Source: Capitulum mitella
Lineage: Eukaryota; Arthropoda; Thecostraca; Pollicipedomorpha; Pollicipedidae
Direction of reading: 5' to 3'
DNA: 64,000 bases
Assembly (NCBI GenBank): GCA_030062745.1
Contig: CP099846.1
Location: forward strand, 21,258,621-21,322,620
The translations under genes and the position numbers were made by a program. Under the pieces are notes generated by a model, which saw only the letters and a list, made by a program, of their open reading frames with translations, ran no database searches and was not told the DNA's origin. Positions 50,401 to 57,189 of the stretch are shown here, in pieces (the first letter of the stretch is position 1; every line of letters begins with the position of its first letter).

Positions 50401-51051
50401 AACGTGGAACTGAATTCCATTCTTGAATGTCACAGAAAGCGTTTGCGGCTTTGCTTTCACTTTTCAAAAAGCCCACGAAAATAATGCAATGCAAAAAATG
50501 CCTGTGCAAGAACCTTTGCCAGCACAAATGGTCTTTAAGAAGCGTCACACCGACCCGTGAACTCCTCAGCGAGACTCCATCACCCACCATCAATCTTGCC
50601 GAAGGCGTTCGTCAGCGCCTCGGAGATGGCGTTGTCGGCCAGCGTGTCGAAACAGGCGCTGAGTGCGCATGCGCAGGCGGCGGTGCCAATCAGCTCTTCC
50701 AGCACCATGTTCCAGCCGATGACGAAGGCCATGAACTCGCCGACGGTCACGTAGCTGTATGTGTAGGCGCCCCCGGAGGTGTTTGGCACCCGCACGCCGA
50801 ACTCGGCGTAGCAGACACCTGCCCCAAGGGCGTGCCAAGGTCAGGCGAGCCACCTTGCTGGCGCTGCACGATGTTGCGTGACCAAAAGTTCGACGCGAAT
50901 GCGATATACGTCGCTGCACGCAAGAGGCAGCTCCAAGTAAAAACTTCTAATAGAGGCAGAAGTAAGTGGTAAAAGATGCTCACAAAACTCAACCGTCAAA
51001 AAGGATGACGGTTCTGAAAACAGGAAGCGCATAGGCTTCTGTCACAGTCGC

Positions 51052-51148
<97 letters not shown>

Positions 51149-54100
51149 TGTGAGCCCCACCCGTTTCTCACAGGATACGCCAGGACCACACCAGCAAATC
51201 CCTCACCAGAAAACGAAACACGTGATCCCCTCCCATTCCCAGGGGACGGCGCACGTGACGCAGCCCGACTCCACAAACCCCTCCCCGTCGTCAGAAACGG
51301 CGCCACGTGACCCAGCGAGTTCTGACCGGAGAAGATGGAGGCCAGGGCGGCGATGGCGAACGACAGGATGACGCCCGGTCCGGCCACGTTGCGGGCCACC
51401 ATGCCCGACACCAGGTACATTCCCGTGCCGACGCACGAGCCGACGCCGAGCGAGGTCAGGTCGACCGTCGTCAGGCATTTCTGCCGGGAGAGAGCAGAGG
51501 TTAGCTGTGGTCAGACATTGTTGTCGGGTTGAATCACACGTCAGGTTAACTGCCGACGGAATTTCCTGCAGCTTAGCAGTCAGAACTTAGGCTCACTGCG
51601 ACTAAACTCTTCTTTCTGCAGAGCAAAACATAAAAGGTAAATCAGACCCGGCATTGCAGGGAAACTGAAACGCCGCGGCGTTTCACTCGATAACAAGAGC
51701 TTTATAAAGACGGGGAAACGGCCATTGAATATTCGAGGCACAGCTCAACGCCTGAGGCTATGTATGGGTCCGGAATATCACACAGAGGTACTGGGCTCAG
51801 GTGGATAATAATTCGACATATCCAGGCTGCGAAGTGTGTCCTGTCATGCAGAAAATTCAGCAAAAAGCGCAATGTAATGGAGTGTCTACTGACGCACGTT
51901 GCTAAGAACAGGAACCCTTTTTCTTTTTTTGTAAGCTCAAACTGGCATTAACCCTCACCCGCATATGAGGGGGATGTGGTGTGTGGATGCCATCCCCCAC
52001 GTGGTTTTTCTTTGATACACATCAAGGTAATAAAGGCCGAGGTCTGATTTTTTCAGCAGCTGCGTTTTTATCCTTTTCGAAGATTTTCTGAAAATTTTAA
52101 TTTTTTTCTGGTCCTTGATTTGTTGGATATAACATTGTTCTTGAAGGCATGTCACGACCCGAAAGCCCGAAGTACTGTAAAATGCACGCGCAACGCGTCA
52201 GGTGTTCCGCAGATGTCGTATTTCCTGGTTTCTTTGCAAGCTGCATGTACAGCTACGAAAGACCAAGATCAGGGTCAGCGTCAAATTAGGTCAAAAATAA
52301 TATTTTGTGGAAAATCTAGCGCGTTTTCAGGAAGCTGGTTTCGAAGACATCTGGAACATGGGTTTTTGAAGACATAATTTGATACTTGCAACCACGAACA
52401 ACCAAACACATAAACAAACAAACACATACAAACACACCTACAAAGTTACAAATACCAAGCAATACATTCCTTCCATCCTGAACTTTTTCTGAGCCCTATC
52501 AGAAGTAGCCATTCAGGAATTATTTTCCGTAGTGCTACATTACCTACGTTGATATTAGGTTATTACCTGACATGACATGTTATTAGGTCATGTTAAGTCA
52601 TGACCTGACTATCCACAATGTGTTTCGACGCTAGAGGCGCAGTCCGATATTATTTGTCATTTTCATCTTTCATTCTTTGTTGGGAATTTACAGTGAATAT
52701 CCAATTCCTACTGTTCAGGGGGAAATGAGGTATTTGATTTCGGATGACCTCGGCTGCCCTTCTGTTATTTCTCTGCTCCGCATGTGAATTTGGTTCGATA
52801 AATCACTTCAAGCCCTTTGGATTTACAGACATCGAAACGTAACACATTGCTTTCAAAGTCGCGTCGGGAGCAGATTCTGCTCAAAAGGGCATATGCCGAC
52901 CTAACCTAGACTGCGAACAACTGACCTCAGGCAGTAGACCGTGCCATAAGAACGCTTAGAAGCTGCTCTATATGATTTAGCACCAGAAATGGCTGTGCCG
53001 GTCCTAGGTGGCGACTGACGTGCGAGACGTTCCATTCGCATAACAAAAAGTAAAATCGTTTTGTTTGACATGACCTGGAAGGTCAGGACTTGTCCTAAGA
53101 AGGTGGAACGGGAAACCGTTAGATTCAGCACGTTCCTAGCAATCCGTTGGTTTTTGTAGCGAGGCTCTGTGTTAATTAGGAGGCGAATCGTTTGGGGGTG
53201 CCACCCCCCAGGTGCGTTCCGTTAGGATGTCGAAAAGGTAAGTGCGGGCGAGGGTTAAGGAGGAACTGCTTAAACTGCTAAGAACTGCTAACTGAACTGC
53301 TAAGAAACGTTCCACTCGCATAACAAAAAGTAAAATCGTTTTGTTTGACATGACCTGGAAGGTCAGGACTTGTCCTAAGAAGGTGGAACGGGAAACCGTT
53401 AGATTCAGCACGTTCCTAGCAATCCGTTGGTTTTTGTAGCGAGGCTCTGTGTCAATTAGGAGGCGAATCGTTTGGGGGTGCCACCCCCCAGGTGCGTTCC
53501 GTTAGGATGTCGAAAAGGTAAGTGCGGGCAAGGGTTAAGGAGGAACTGCTCACTTGGCGATGGTCTCATTCAGAGGTATTCATATAACTATATACAACCA
53601 TCCAATTATGTACATTACCTGAATTTAATGTTTTTATATTAATACTCTATTGTTTTATATTTTTATATTAATATTAATCATTTAATCTCACCCGAATAAA
53701 TGAATTTAAGTACCTTGCAAGCGATAGCAGGAACTGCATTAAATGCCGTTTAGTCTTGCCCAAAAATTATTGATTTCAGAGTTGTACAGAATTCGGATGA
53801 TCAAAATGCCTAGAGAGTTGCTTCAATTCAAACACAGATTCCATACCTCATCAGCCCTACCACATTATAACAACGTGCAAAATGTCAAATCATACACAAA
53901 TTGTAGTAGCATCCCTGATATATATCTTTAAATACCTTTATAGACATTTCTACATATGTATACCTTTAAAGTATACCTTTAAGGACACATTTCTTGGTTT
54001 CGTGACGTGAGTGACATGGCAAAGAGATACAATGCATGTAACACAGAGTAGGAGACCACATTTCTTTGTCGCAGGAAACGTAGATGAAAGAATTGTACTT

Positions 54101-56780
54101 TATCCAAAAAGAATGTTTTACTGCAGTTTGCTGTAGTACACTAAGAGCCATAATGACGTGAAGCCAACGTGCTAGAGCGCTAATAAAAAATGAGTTATTG
54201 CAAATCTCTAAACCGCAAATAAAACACGGTCATGTCAAACACACTCACAACCCGACCCAAATTTATCCGCCTGTACAGGAAGTTCAGTATCGGCCGTTTC
54301 ACGAGTCCCGATCCACGGCAGCGGCCCCAGCGCGGGAGCTGCACCAGCCACGGAACTCACTCCGTGCACCGGCCACCCCTGCGGGAGATGTGCACCAGGC
54401 GGAGGGCACGCTGCGCGTGCAGCGGGCCGCCTCACGGCTGCCGGGCGATAGGCGGCGGCAGCGGCCCGCTCTGGCCAGACAATAGGCCGCGGGCGTAATT
54501 GTCGTCATCGCCAGTGTGCGCCGCCGCAGAGAGGTAGCCGCCGACGGGTCGCACATGCCAGAGGGCTTATCAGGCCGACTGTTGACGCCGCTGTGTGGCG
54601 ATGGGGGCGATATCGCCGGGCTATGGCTTCCTTTGCCTCCACGGGAAACGGATCGCCTGTGTAGCACCACAGCGGTACACAGGTTGATGGTTGATGGTTC
54701 ATGGTTGACCGGCATAAGTAGCTGCATTTGCCTGCCCATTATTTTGGATCACCTCTTTCCTAAAGAGGCTGTTGCAATAGGCATACAAATGGGAAATGTC
54801 TCCTGGAATCTGGGGCTTAAATTTCCTGATTTTACCGTCCCGCAAACATTTCGTTGTAATGACTGGAATTAATGATGTAGTGTTTTCGCATAGTATTCAA
54901 ACAAAATGAACCAATATAATGTCACCACAACAAATCTGCAACTTTTCAGATAAAAAATTTCATCAACAGATCTTGAGCACAACTAAGCAAAGAAACAAAT
55001 AGATAAATACTTAAACAACTAGAAGCAACTGCATTCCAGAATGCAGATGCTAAGTGACTGTGAGAAGAGTGATGTGTTCATGCAGATGTCTCATGTCCAA
55101 TAACATCAAACTTTCTGTGTTCTGCCTTGGCGCACCCCTCCCCCAACCAAAAACTACGCTAAAATGTATATCATGTGACTAATAAGCAAGTAATAGAACA
55201 TGTGATGTGCTAAATATGCAGTGTTAAACACAGATGAACATAAAAGGGGATAAAAAGACAAAATTTTGCTTGGTTGTGAGGAGGGTGGGAAGGGAAAGGG
55301 ATGCTCGAGCTTTAGTCGCACATTTAATAACCACACATTTGCCAATATCCGTCTTCGCTTACTTTCAACGACAACTGCACAGACAAGAAATTGTGACTTT
55401 TCATGTCAGAAGGTTTGGCTGATTAAAGATTCTGGCCGTAAGGGTCACGAGGAAAAGAAGTAAACAATAAAAAACAAAATTAGCCGTACAAGCTGAAACG
55501 AAGTTCACGTCATGGGTTTGGCATTCCGGTGTCCGAAAGACTTCAAATTTCATTGTTTTCTAAATTTCTCTAAATCTTGGAAATTTTCCTTCAAACGTCT
55601 TTGCTTTGTCAAGATGTCTAAGGCTACCAGATGCCTTCAACTCTAGTTCCCATAGTCGGCACCGAAGGGAATCAGACAAAGACGTCTGACAGCCCATCAA
55701 CGCCTCAGATATATCAATCGTGCCGCAGTGCCGCTGGGTGAATCATATCCGTAATGTTAAACAATACTTCCTTTTCTAACCTTAAAACAGCTTGCACCAG
55801 CGAAAACTTCTGAACTATTACCTTACCTCACCCAGTTACTTGAATTCCGTGCGTTCTAACGGAATTCCGTCCATTGGTCAAAGCCTTGTCTTTCCAGAAT
55901 ATTCAAATTGCAAAATGCCTCCTAATTGGTTGTATCTGATATCATAATTGCACCATACCTTTTCATCATTTCGGTTCGTAGGTAGTATAGAAGCAGAGCC
56001 GGTTTTTGCTCAGTATCTATCTATCTATAGGCTCAATATGTGGTGGACCTCGTGACGCTCGTGACGTGACGTGTGCTAGTGCTGTGAGTGGTCCGTATTT
56101 GACGTCAACAATATAGGTTGTGGAGGTGGAAGCTCTGTGTGTCTGACGAATGAACGAAGAACTCGGTGGCAAGGCGAACTTGCGAAAAGAGAAGTACTGA
56201 AGAAGAGAAATATTGGCACAAACGAGGTCGCCAGTAGTCAGACTATCACGTCAAGCAGAAAACTCTGCTACACAAGGAGCATGGACGATGAAGAAAAAAA
56301 GTCTGCTCATCCTGTCAACAAGGCCAATATTATTTCTTCCCCTTTCGAAAACCAGCCGTACCTGTTAAAACCGGCAAGTACCTGTTATAAACATTTTCAC
56401 AAAACCGCTTCAGGGAACGTCTTTGATCTACTCGTATCTCTGCTGGGACATACACACGCAAAAAAATACTGAGAAGGGTATTTTGCACGAAGATATCCAC
56501 CGAAGATAAGGGTATGTCACGAAGATATCCATCATCGATGAAAGCAGGGACGAACGACCGAGTGAGTGCCGAATTGAGGCAATGGGTCTGCCACCCAGTC
56601 TTCCCTCTCGAGACCGCCGAAGCTTGACATCCGTCGCTGACGAGGACCTACCTTCAGCTGTCCCCGGTCCTCCTTGTCCTTTTCGCCGAGCGTCGACAGG
56701 TCCTTCGTGCGAATAAGCTTCGCGAAAAGCGTTAGACCGCGCGACTTGAGCTGCATCGTGTCCGGCTTCACGTAGTTCAT
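11687..56780 (-). CDS. SLC7A14-like: SLC7A4/SLC7A14-like cationic amino-acid transporter, 13 coding exons (whole gene span)
   Basis: Spliced CDS of 2187 bp (728 aa plus TAG) in 13 exons, exon 1 at the high-coordinate end. The product is a polytopic membrane transporter of the APC superfamily, CAT subfamily, with about 14 hydrophobic segments. Family marks in order are [11 protein letters not shown] (TM1, about residues 55-65), [10 protein letters not shown] (97-106), YSYVTVGEF with Glu122, [16 protein letters not shown] (about 250-265), [11 protein letters not shown] before TM9, [14 protein letters not shown] across exons 7 and 8, RYQPHTNNL opening the large loop, and APCLPLVPG plus NIYLMFKLS near TM13. 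These resemble vertebrate SLC7A14 (771 aa) more than CAT1-3. Vertebrate SLC7A14 is reported to be endolysosomal; cationic amino-acid transport is the family role, and the substrate here is not proven. All 12 intron phases are consistent. The donor of exon 6 is weak. Upstream non-coding exons probably exist. Confidence 0.93.
11935..12734 (-). other. Intron 12 (800 bp)
   Basis: GT donor at 12734-12733, AG acceptor before 11934. The part next to exon 13 is GC-rich and has a run of T at about 12040. No nested feature seen. Confidence 0.85.
12735..12862 (-). CDS. SLC7A14-like: Transporter coding exon 12 (TM13 and part of TM14)
   Basis: The acceptor gctggtgctgccgacag is followed by GAAAGCG, phase 2 in. 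It encodes [20 protein letters not shown] and [20 protein letters not shown], ending MAIG. This is the highly conserved CAT C-terminal core (vertebrate MAPCLPFVPAFAMLVNIYLM). The donor GTGAGT gives phase 1 out. Confidence 0.94.
12863..13937 (-). other. Intron 11 (1075 bp), contains dispersed repeat B copy 2
   Basis: GT donor at 13937-13936, AG acceptor before 12862. Contains the repeat listed at 13147-13502. The rest is AT-rich without features. Confidence 0.85.
13147..13502 (+). repeat. Dispersed repeat B, copy 2
   Basis: Aligns in block order with 9895-10140: G-run, gcgggcccgacaacctgacc, an AT-rich insert of about 100 bp with atagat-type simple sequence, ccggcagaaaatgttgg, ccaacattgg, and cagggccctgtcaaaaaaa. 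It is longer than copy 1 because of the AT-rich insert. Lies in transporter intron 11. Confidence 0.6.
13938..14046 (-). CDS. SLC7A14-like: Transporter coding exon 11 (TM12)
   Basis: The acceptor gctcaccttgcag is followed by GCTCAGACG, phase 1 in. It encodes [20 protein letters not shown], then [10 protein letters not shown], ending SRKPQNR: one strong membrane span and the conserved short polar link before TM13 (vertebrate ILQQPENPKK). The donor GTAACG gives phase 2 out. Confidence 0.87.
14047..14669 (-). other. Intron 10 (623 bp)
   Basis: Donor GTGAGC at 14669, acceptor cttgcag before 14046. No repeat or nested gene seen. Confidence 0.85.
14670..14782 (-). CDS. SLC7A14-like: Transporter coding exon 10 (end of loop, TM11)
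   Basis: The acceptor cgcctgcctcag is followed by GAAGTCG, phase 2 in. It encodes [20 protein letters not shown] and then TM11 as [17 protein letters not shown]. Vertebrate SLC7A14 has ATGHTVTIC plus a hydrophobic stretch at the same place. The donor GTGAGC gives phase 1 out, and exon 11 completes the Gly codon. Confidence 0.86.
14783..15172 (-). other. Intron 9 (390 bp)
   Basis: Donor GTGCGT at 15172, acceptor gcctcag before 14782. The shortest intron of the gene; nothing else seen. Confidence 0.85.
15173..15343 (-). CDS. SLC7A14-like: Transporter coding exon 9 (cytosolic loop)
   Basis: The acceptor gctctgtcggcag is followed by GTTTTCC, phase 2 in. It encodes [20 protein letters not shown] with further polar residues, a Ser/Glu/Pro-rich loop full of possible phosphorylation sites, then [12 protein letters not shown]. 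In vertebrate SLC7A14 the corresponding loop is long, acidic and poorly conserved, so support here is mostly phase, GC-rich codon use and position. The donor GTGCGT gives phase 2 out, joining as [11 protein letters not shown]. Confidence 0.82.
15344..16228 (-). other. Intron 8 (885 bp)
   Basis: Donor GTGGGT at 16228, acceptor gtcggcag before 15343. The sequence between is AT-rich with no features. Small ORFs on both strands overlap and match nothing. Confidence 0.85.
16229..16442 (-). CDS. SLC7A14-like: Transporter coding exon 8 (TM10 and start of the large loop)
   Basis: The acceptor cctgcgcgccag is followed by GCACCCTG, phase 1 in, giving [23 protein letters not shown] (TM10). The hydrophilic loop that follows includes [20 protein letters not shown], a Pro/Gly-rich stretch, and [12 protein letters not shown]. 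This long loop between TM10 and TM11 is typical of the SLC7A4/A14 branch. The donor GTGGGT gives phase 2 out. The exon lies at the edge of a very GC-rich tract that continues into intron 7. Confidence 0.92.
16443..18895 (-). other. Intron 7 (2453 bp), CpG-rich at 16450-17050
   Basis: Donor GTAAGT at 18895. The third of the intron nearest exon 8 is strongly CpG-rich, with a short gacgagacgagac simple repeat at about 16480. Its open frames on both strands are compositional. 17050-18890 is ordinary AT-rich intron without a recognisable element. Confidence 0.8.
18896..19020 (-). CDS. SLC7A14-like: Transporter coding exon 7 (TM9)
   Basis: The acceptor ccctgacctccag is followed by ACCGTTCGC, phase 2 in. 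It encodes [20 protein letters not shown], then the Ala/Leu-rich TM9, and ends LVEMMSIG (vertebrate LIEMMSIG). The donor GTAAGT is perfect, phase 1 out. A second acceptor about 35 bp upstream (cacctccgcag) is in the same phase and could lengthen the exon by 12 residues, but the extra residues have no family counterpart. Confidence 0.9.
19021..20937 (-). other. Intron 6 (1917 bp)
   Basis: Donor GTTGGT at 20937 (weak), acceptor gacctccag before 19020. Holds a short tandem duplication (19184-19356) and the longest continuous plus-strand open frame close to it (19329-20069, 246 codons). That frame has no recognisable domain and is opposed by a 184-codon minus frame, so I do not call it a gene. 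Confidence 0.75.
19184..19356 (+). repeat. Short tandem duplication, period 96 bp
   Basis: Copies at 19184-19260 and 19280-19356 share caaaaagctgggcagatctg followed by aggcctagta, and the block gatc.tgttttcgccctt.ctg. A few substitutions separate the copies. Confidence 0.85.
20938..21121 (-). CDS. SLC7A14-like: Transporter coding exon 6 (TM8)
   Basis: The acceptor ctggctgtgtttcag is followed by TCCCGTACG, phase 1 in, giving [20 protein letters not shown] (vertebrate LTLMVPYYTIDTESPLMEMF). TM8 includes [19 protein letters not shown] and is followed by [15 protein letters not shown]. The 3' boundary was set by phase and alignment: ending inside the Lys codon (donor GTTGGT, 20937 downward) gives [15 protein letters not shown], which matches the family spacing. 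The adjacent GTAGTG would break the frame with exon 7. Confidence 0.88.
22305..24066. mobile_element. Fold-back (full-length inverted-repeat) element in intron 5, about 1.76 kb
   Basis: The two halves are inverses around about 23275. Pairs: gaccatgttttg (22311) with caaaacatggtc (about 24050); ttccaacttctttaga (22412) with tctaaagaagttgga (23953); ttggttgatttcgcg (about 22494) with cgcgaaatcaacca (about 23876); atccaatgttat (22852) with its inverse (about 23685); aaacgccctctggggacatgg (about 23147) with ccatgtctcctagggggcgttt (about 23381); and gtccatgtc (23254) with ggacatggc near 23296. The arms are GGTCA-rich, like the 4136-6893 element, and code for nothing. The left arm carries an extra 160 bp or so (22604-22760). 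Confidence 0.8.
22604..22760 (+). repeat. Insertion in the left arm of the fold-back, related to 47190-47310
   Basis: These bases have no partner in the right arm: ttacctaaaag in the right arm is followed directly by gtcaaaggt…catgacatctc. The inserted stretch carries tctttccagtca.tgcc, taatgttaaa.t and a gggg.ctgaaaccccc/gggttccagaccccc block, in the same order as at 47190-47310 in intron 4. It is therefore probably another short mobile repeat that landed in one arm. Confidence 0.55.
28080..31234 (-). pseudogene. Reverse transcriptase/RNase H ORF of the LINE, broken by frameshifts
   Basis: RT blocks are readable but lie in different frames: [20 protein letters not shown] (30.55 kb), [20 protein letters not shown] and [20 protein letters not shown] (30.3-30.15 kb), [16 protein letters not shown] with the first catalytic Asp, [12 protein letters not shown], and the catalytic box [11 protein letters not shown] (29.81 kb). 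At least five frame changes or stops occur between 31.2 and 28.1 kb, and a TA microsatellite sits between the palm and thumb at 29.65-29.70 kb. The catalytic residues remain but the copy cannot encode an enzyme. Confidence 0.85.
29649..29706. repeat. (TA)n tract inside the LINE RT region
   Basis: ttattatatatattagatatatatata… ending ataataaa. It interrupts the RT reading frame just after the KWCKKWG-like block; the protein similarity resumes on the other side. So it arose by insertion or expansion after the LINE integrated. Confidence 0.85.
32550..33900. other. CpG-rich tract in intron 5
   Basis: A strongly GC-rich block containing a minisatellite (32815-33190) and a second, looser repeat at 33340-33640 built on cggaatccc/ggaatcc. 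Long open frames exist on both strands (199 codons plus, 250 codons minus) because stop codons are rare at this composition. No domain is recognisable in any of them. Confidence 0.6.
32815..33190 (+). repeat. GC-rich minisatellite, about 12-bp unit
   Basis: About 30 degenerate copies of gagccggacac(g), with variants such as gagcggacacg, gagccgtacac and gagccggaagcaa. Translated it gives Arg/Asp/Thr/Ser/His-rich strings in plus frames and Val/Arg/Leu/Ser/Gly/Cys strings on the minus strand, neither typical of a protein. Confidence 0.9.
34700..35070. other. CpG-rich block in intron 5
   Basis: A second GC-rich island about 0.8 kb upstream (in plus coordinates) of exon 5. It is rich in gccgccg runs and has Ala/Arg/Pro open frames in four frames. 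No recognisable protein. Confidence 0.5.
35870..36041 (-). CDS. SLC7A14-like: Transporter coding exon 5 (TM6-TM7)
   Basis: The acceptor cttaatctccag is followed by GTGCTGACC, phase 0 in. It encodes [20 protein letters not shown] with the following TGEEA block, the most diagnostic CAT segment (TM6 and the following loop). TM7 is rich in Val, Ile and Leu and ends SSAVLTLT. The donor GTGAGG gives phase 1 out. The 12.75-kb intron before it and the 14.75-kb intron after it are the longest in the gene. Confidence 0.95.
37232..37321 (-). other. Possible small terminal exon in intron 4 (29 codons then stop)
   Basis: A minus-strand frame reading [20 protein letters not shown] followed by CGLMCFALL and TAG. 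Third positions are almost all G or C, as in the transporter exons but unlike the AT-rich surroundings, and the last 17 residues would make a membrane segment. The preceding bases ctaag could serve as a weak acceptor in phase 0, which is compatible with exon 4 (phase 0 out). I recognise no homologue. It could be an alternative transporter end, a fragment of another gene, or chance. Confidence 0.25.
37808..38197 (-). pseudogene. LINE remnant: C-terminal end of a reverse-transcriptase ORF
   Basis: The frame ends [20 protein letters not shown] then [12 protein letters not shown] and stop. The pattern F-x-x-x-V-x-L-[WY]-N-x-L-P-x-x-[LIV]-R-N … F-K-x-x-L is the usual C-terminus of many non-LTR retrotransposon polyproteins, after the RT thumb. 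The catalytic part of RT is not seen upstream, so this is a short 3' piece from a LINE family different from the one at 27.8-31.24 kb. Confidence 0.6.
38395..38560 (+). repeat. (AAGT)n/(GTAA)n microsatellite
   Basis: gtaagtaagtaagtaagta runs, clean at 38396-38440 and increasingly mutated to about 38560 (aagcaaggaagcaagtcag). Related traces reappear at about 38800-38850. The apparent minus frame of Leu/Thr/Tyr repeats through it (38249-38623) is an artefact. Confidence 0.95.
42450..42657. mobile_element. MITE with TA target duplication, copy 1 (about 208 bp)
   Basis: The left end aggggcctagccaggattt and the inverse of the right end (ggggcatagccaagagggg) form imperfect TIRs. TA flanks both sides (42448-42449 and 42658-42659). 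The size, TIRs and TA duplication suggest a Tc1/mariner-type MITE. Lies in intron 4. Confidence 0.65.
44427..45631 (+). mobile_element. Non-autonomous DNA transposon with TIRs, family A copy 2 (about 1.2 kb)
   Basis: The second copy of the 2925-4138 element, in intron 4 of the transporter gene and antisense to it. It begins ttaacccgtcccc and ends gcgcgggttaa, so the outer TIR is TTAACCCG. The inner TIR pairs caactggggggg…agtttactgcc with the inverse of ggcagccaactcccccccc, about 45 bp in all. The internal palindromes cctgacctaggtcaggtc and tgacctcaggtca are intact. The 190-codon plus ORF 45303-45875 runs across the element's right boundary and is not a gene. Confidence 0.75.
48795..49003 (-). 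CDS. SLC7A14-like: Transporter coding exon 4 (TM4-TM5)
   Basis: The acceptor acctcttcgtcag is followed by GCTCGCC, phase 1 in. It encodes [20 protein letters not shown], then [20 protein letters not shown], then a hydrophobic TM5 and [15 protein letters not shown]. The last block is the conserved loop before TM6. The consensus donor GTGAGT gives phase 0 out. It joins exon 5 as [13 protein letters not shown], as in vertebrate SLC7A14 (WSG-VLQGAATCFY). Confidence 0.93.
49004..50587 (-). other. Intron 3 (1584 bp)
   Basis: Donor GTGGGT at 50587, acceptor ctcttcgtcag before 49003. No element recognised. A small GC patch at 49670-49710 only. Confidence 0.85.
50588..50818 (-). CDS. SLC7A14-like: Transporter coding exon 3 (TM3 region)
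   Basis: The acceptor ttggggcag is followed by GTGTCTGC, phase 1 in, and completes the Gly codon of exon 2. It encodes [12 protein letters not shown] and [20 protein letters not shown], the family core around TM3. Glu122 in TVGEF corresponds to the TM3 glutamate reported as essential in mammalian CAT1. The exon ends after AFGKID in phase 1 with donor GTGGGT, and the frame reaches TGA within the next two codons. Confidence 0.92.
50819..51326 (-). other. Intron 2 (508 bp) with a long GA/TC microsatellite
   Basis: Donor GTCAGA at 51326, acceptor tggggcag before 50818. The middle of the intron is occupied by the dinucleotide tract at 51055-51141; in the transcript (minus strand) it reads (GA)n. 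Confidence 0.85.
51055..51141. repeat. (TC)n microsatellite
   Basis: About 40 consecutive TC dinucleotides, preceded by tctctgtctctg variants. In the sense of the transporter transcript it is a (GA)n purine tract inside a short intron, so length polymorphism is likely. Confidence 0.98.
51327..51480 (-). CDS. SLC7A14-like: Transporter coding exon 2 (TM1-TM2)
   Basis: The acceptor ctctcccggcag is followed by AAATGC, phase 0. It encodes residues 44-95 with the TM1 signature [20 protein letters not shown], the unwound-helix glycine motif that binds substrate in APC transporters. TM2 follows as [19 protein letters not shown]. The exon ends in phase 1 with donor GTCAGA. Translation past this donor (QNSLGHV) leaves the family pattern, which supports the boundary. 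Exon 3 restores it as SG|VCYAEFG. Confidence 0.92.
51481..56651 (-). other. Intron 1 (5171 bp)
   Basis: Donor GTAGGT at 56651, acceptor tctcccggcag before 51480. Holds the tandem duplication at 53027-53550 and a CpG-rich patch at 54280-54620 whose overlapping frames match nothing. The plus frame 56137-56472 (111 codons) is not recognisable. Confidence 0.8.
53027..53550 (+). repeat. Tandem duplication, period 280 bp
   Basis: Copies 53027-53270 and 53307-53550 are nearly identical, both from acgttcca.tcgcataacaa to gttaaggaggaactgct. The 36 bp between them is a run of imperfect actgctaa repeats that may have seeded the duplication. Each copy contains several small perfect inverted repeats: ctgacc.tggaa.ggtcag, aggacttgtcct, and ggggg.tgcca.ccccc. 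Confidence 0.93.
56652..56780 (-). CDS. SLC7A14-like: Transporter coding exon 1 (residues 1-43)
   Basis: The cytosolic N-terminus. The ATG at 56780 lies directly after a good acceptor (cttccacag at 56781 upward), so at least one upstream non-coding or alternative exon is likely. A second Met at residue 9 could also be used. The exon carries the family-typical pre-TM1 segment with LIRTKDL (compare RILRTKP in vertebrate SLC7A14). It ends in phase 0 after GQLK with donor GTAGGT. It joins exon 2 as [11 protein letters not shown], which matches the family pattern. Confidence 0.88.
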
Positions 56781-57189
56781 CTGTGGAAGACGCCCGTTTT
56801 AACGGCCGTCGTCCGGCCGGCGATCATAACGCTTTGTTCCCAGGGAGAGAGCTGTTTTGTGGTTGACATCCGTCCTTTGCAGGACCGTTAGCAACAGACT
56901 CCGTTCTTATCGCCCACTCAACATCGTCGCGCCAGCCTAGGTCTGCTGGTCCGTCCATTATGGTGAACGGAATCTTGGTTTTATGGGCCTAACCTAGTCG
57001 AGAACGTTAAAAGTGTGTGCGTACATGACGCGGCGCAGCGCGGCATTGGGAATTAGGGGAACATGGTAGTAGTTTCTCTACTTAACCTGGAGGAAATTGA
57101 GCAGCTGTCTGACGTCTGTCGCTTCGTGATCACCACTTGCCTACCTCGCGCCATGCATTATGCATTTCCCTGCGACCCACCGCGGGTTA
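56781..57189. other. Upstream flank between coding exon 1 and the CpG-rich tract
   Basis: On the minus strand this is directly upstream of the acceptor that precedes the start codon, so at least its lower end is intron. No motif stands out. Confidence 0.4.

Noticed and set aside
51055-51420. Minus frame with a run of Arg-Glu repeats following the TM2 block
   Set aside because: Exon 2 read through its donor into the (GA)n tract; the family alignment ends at 51327.
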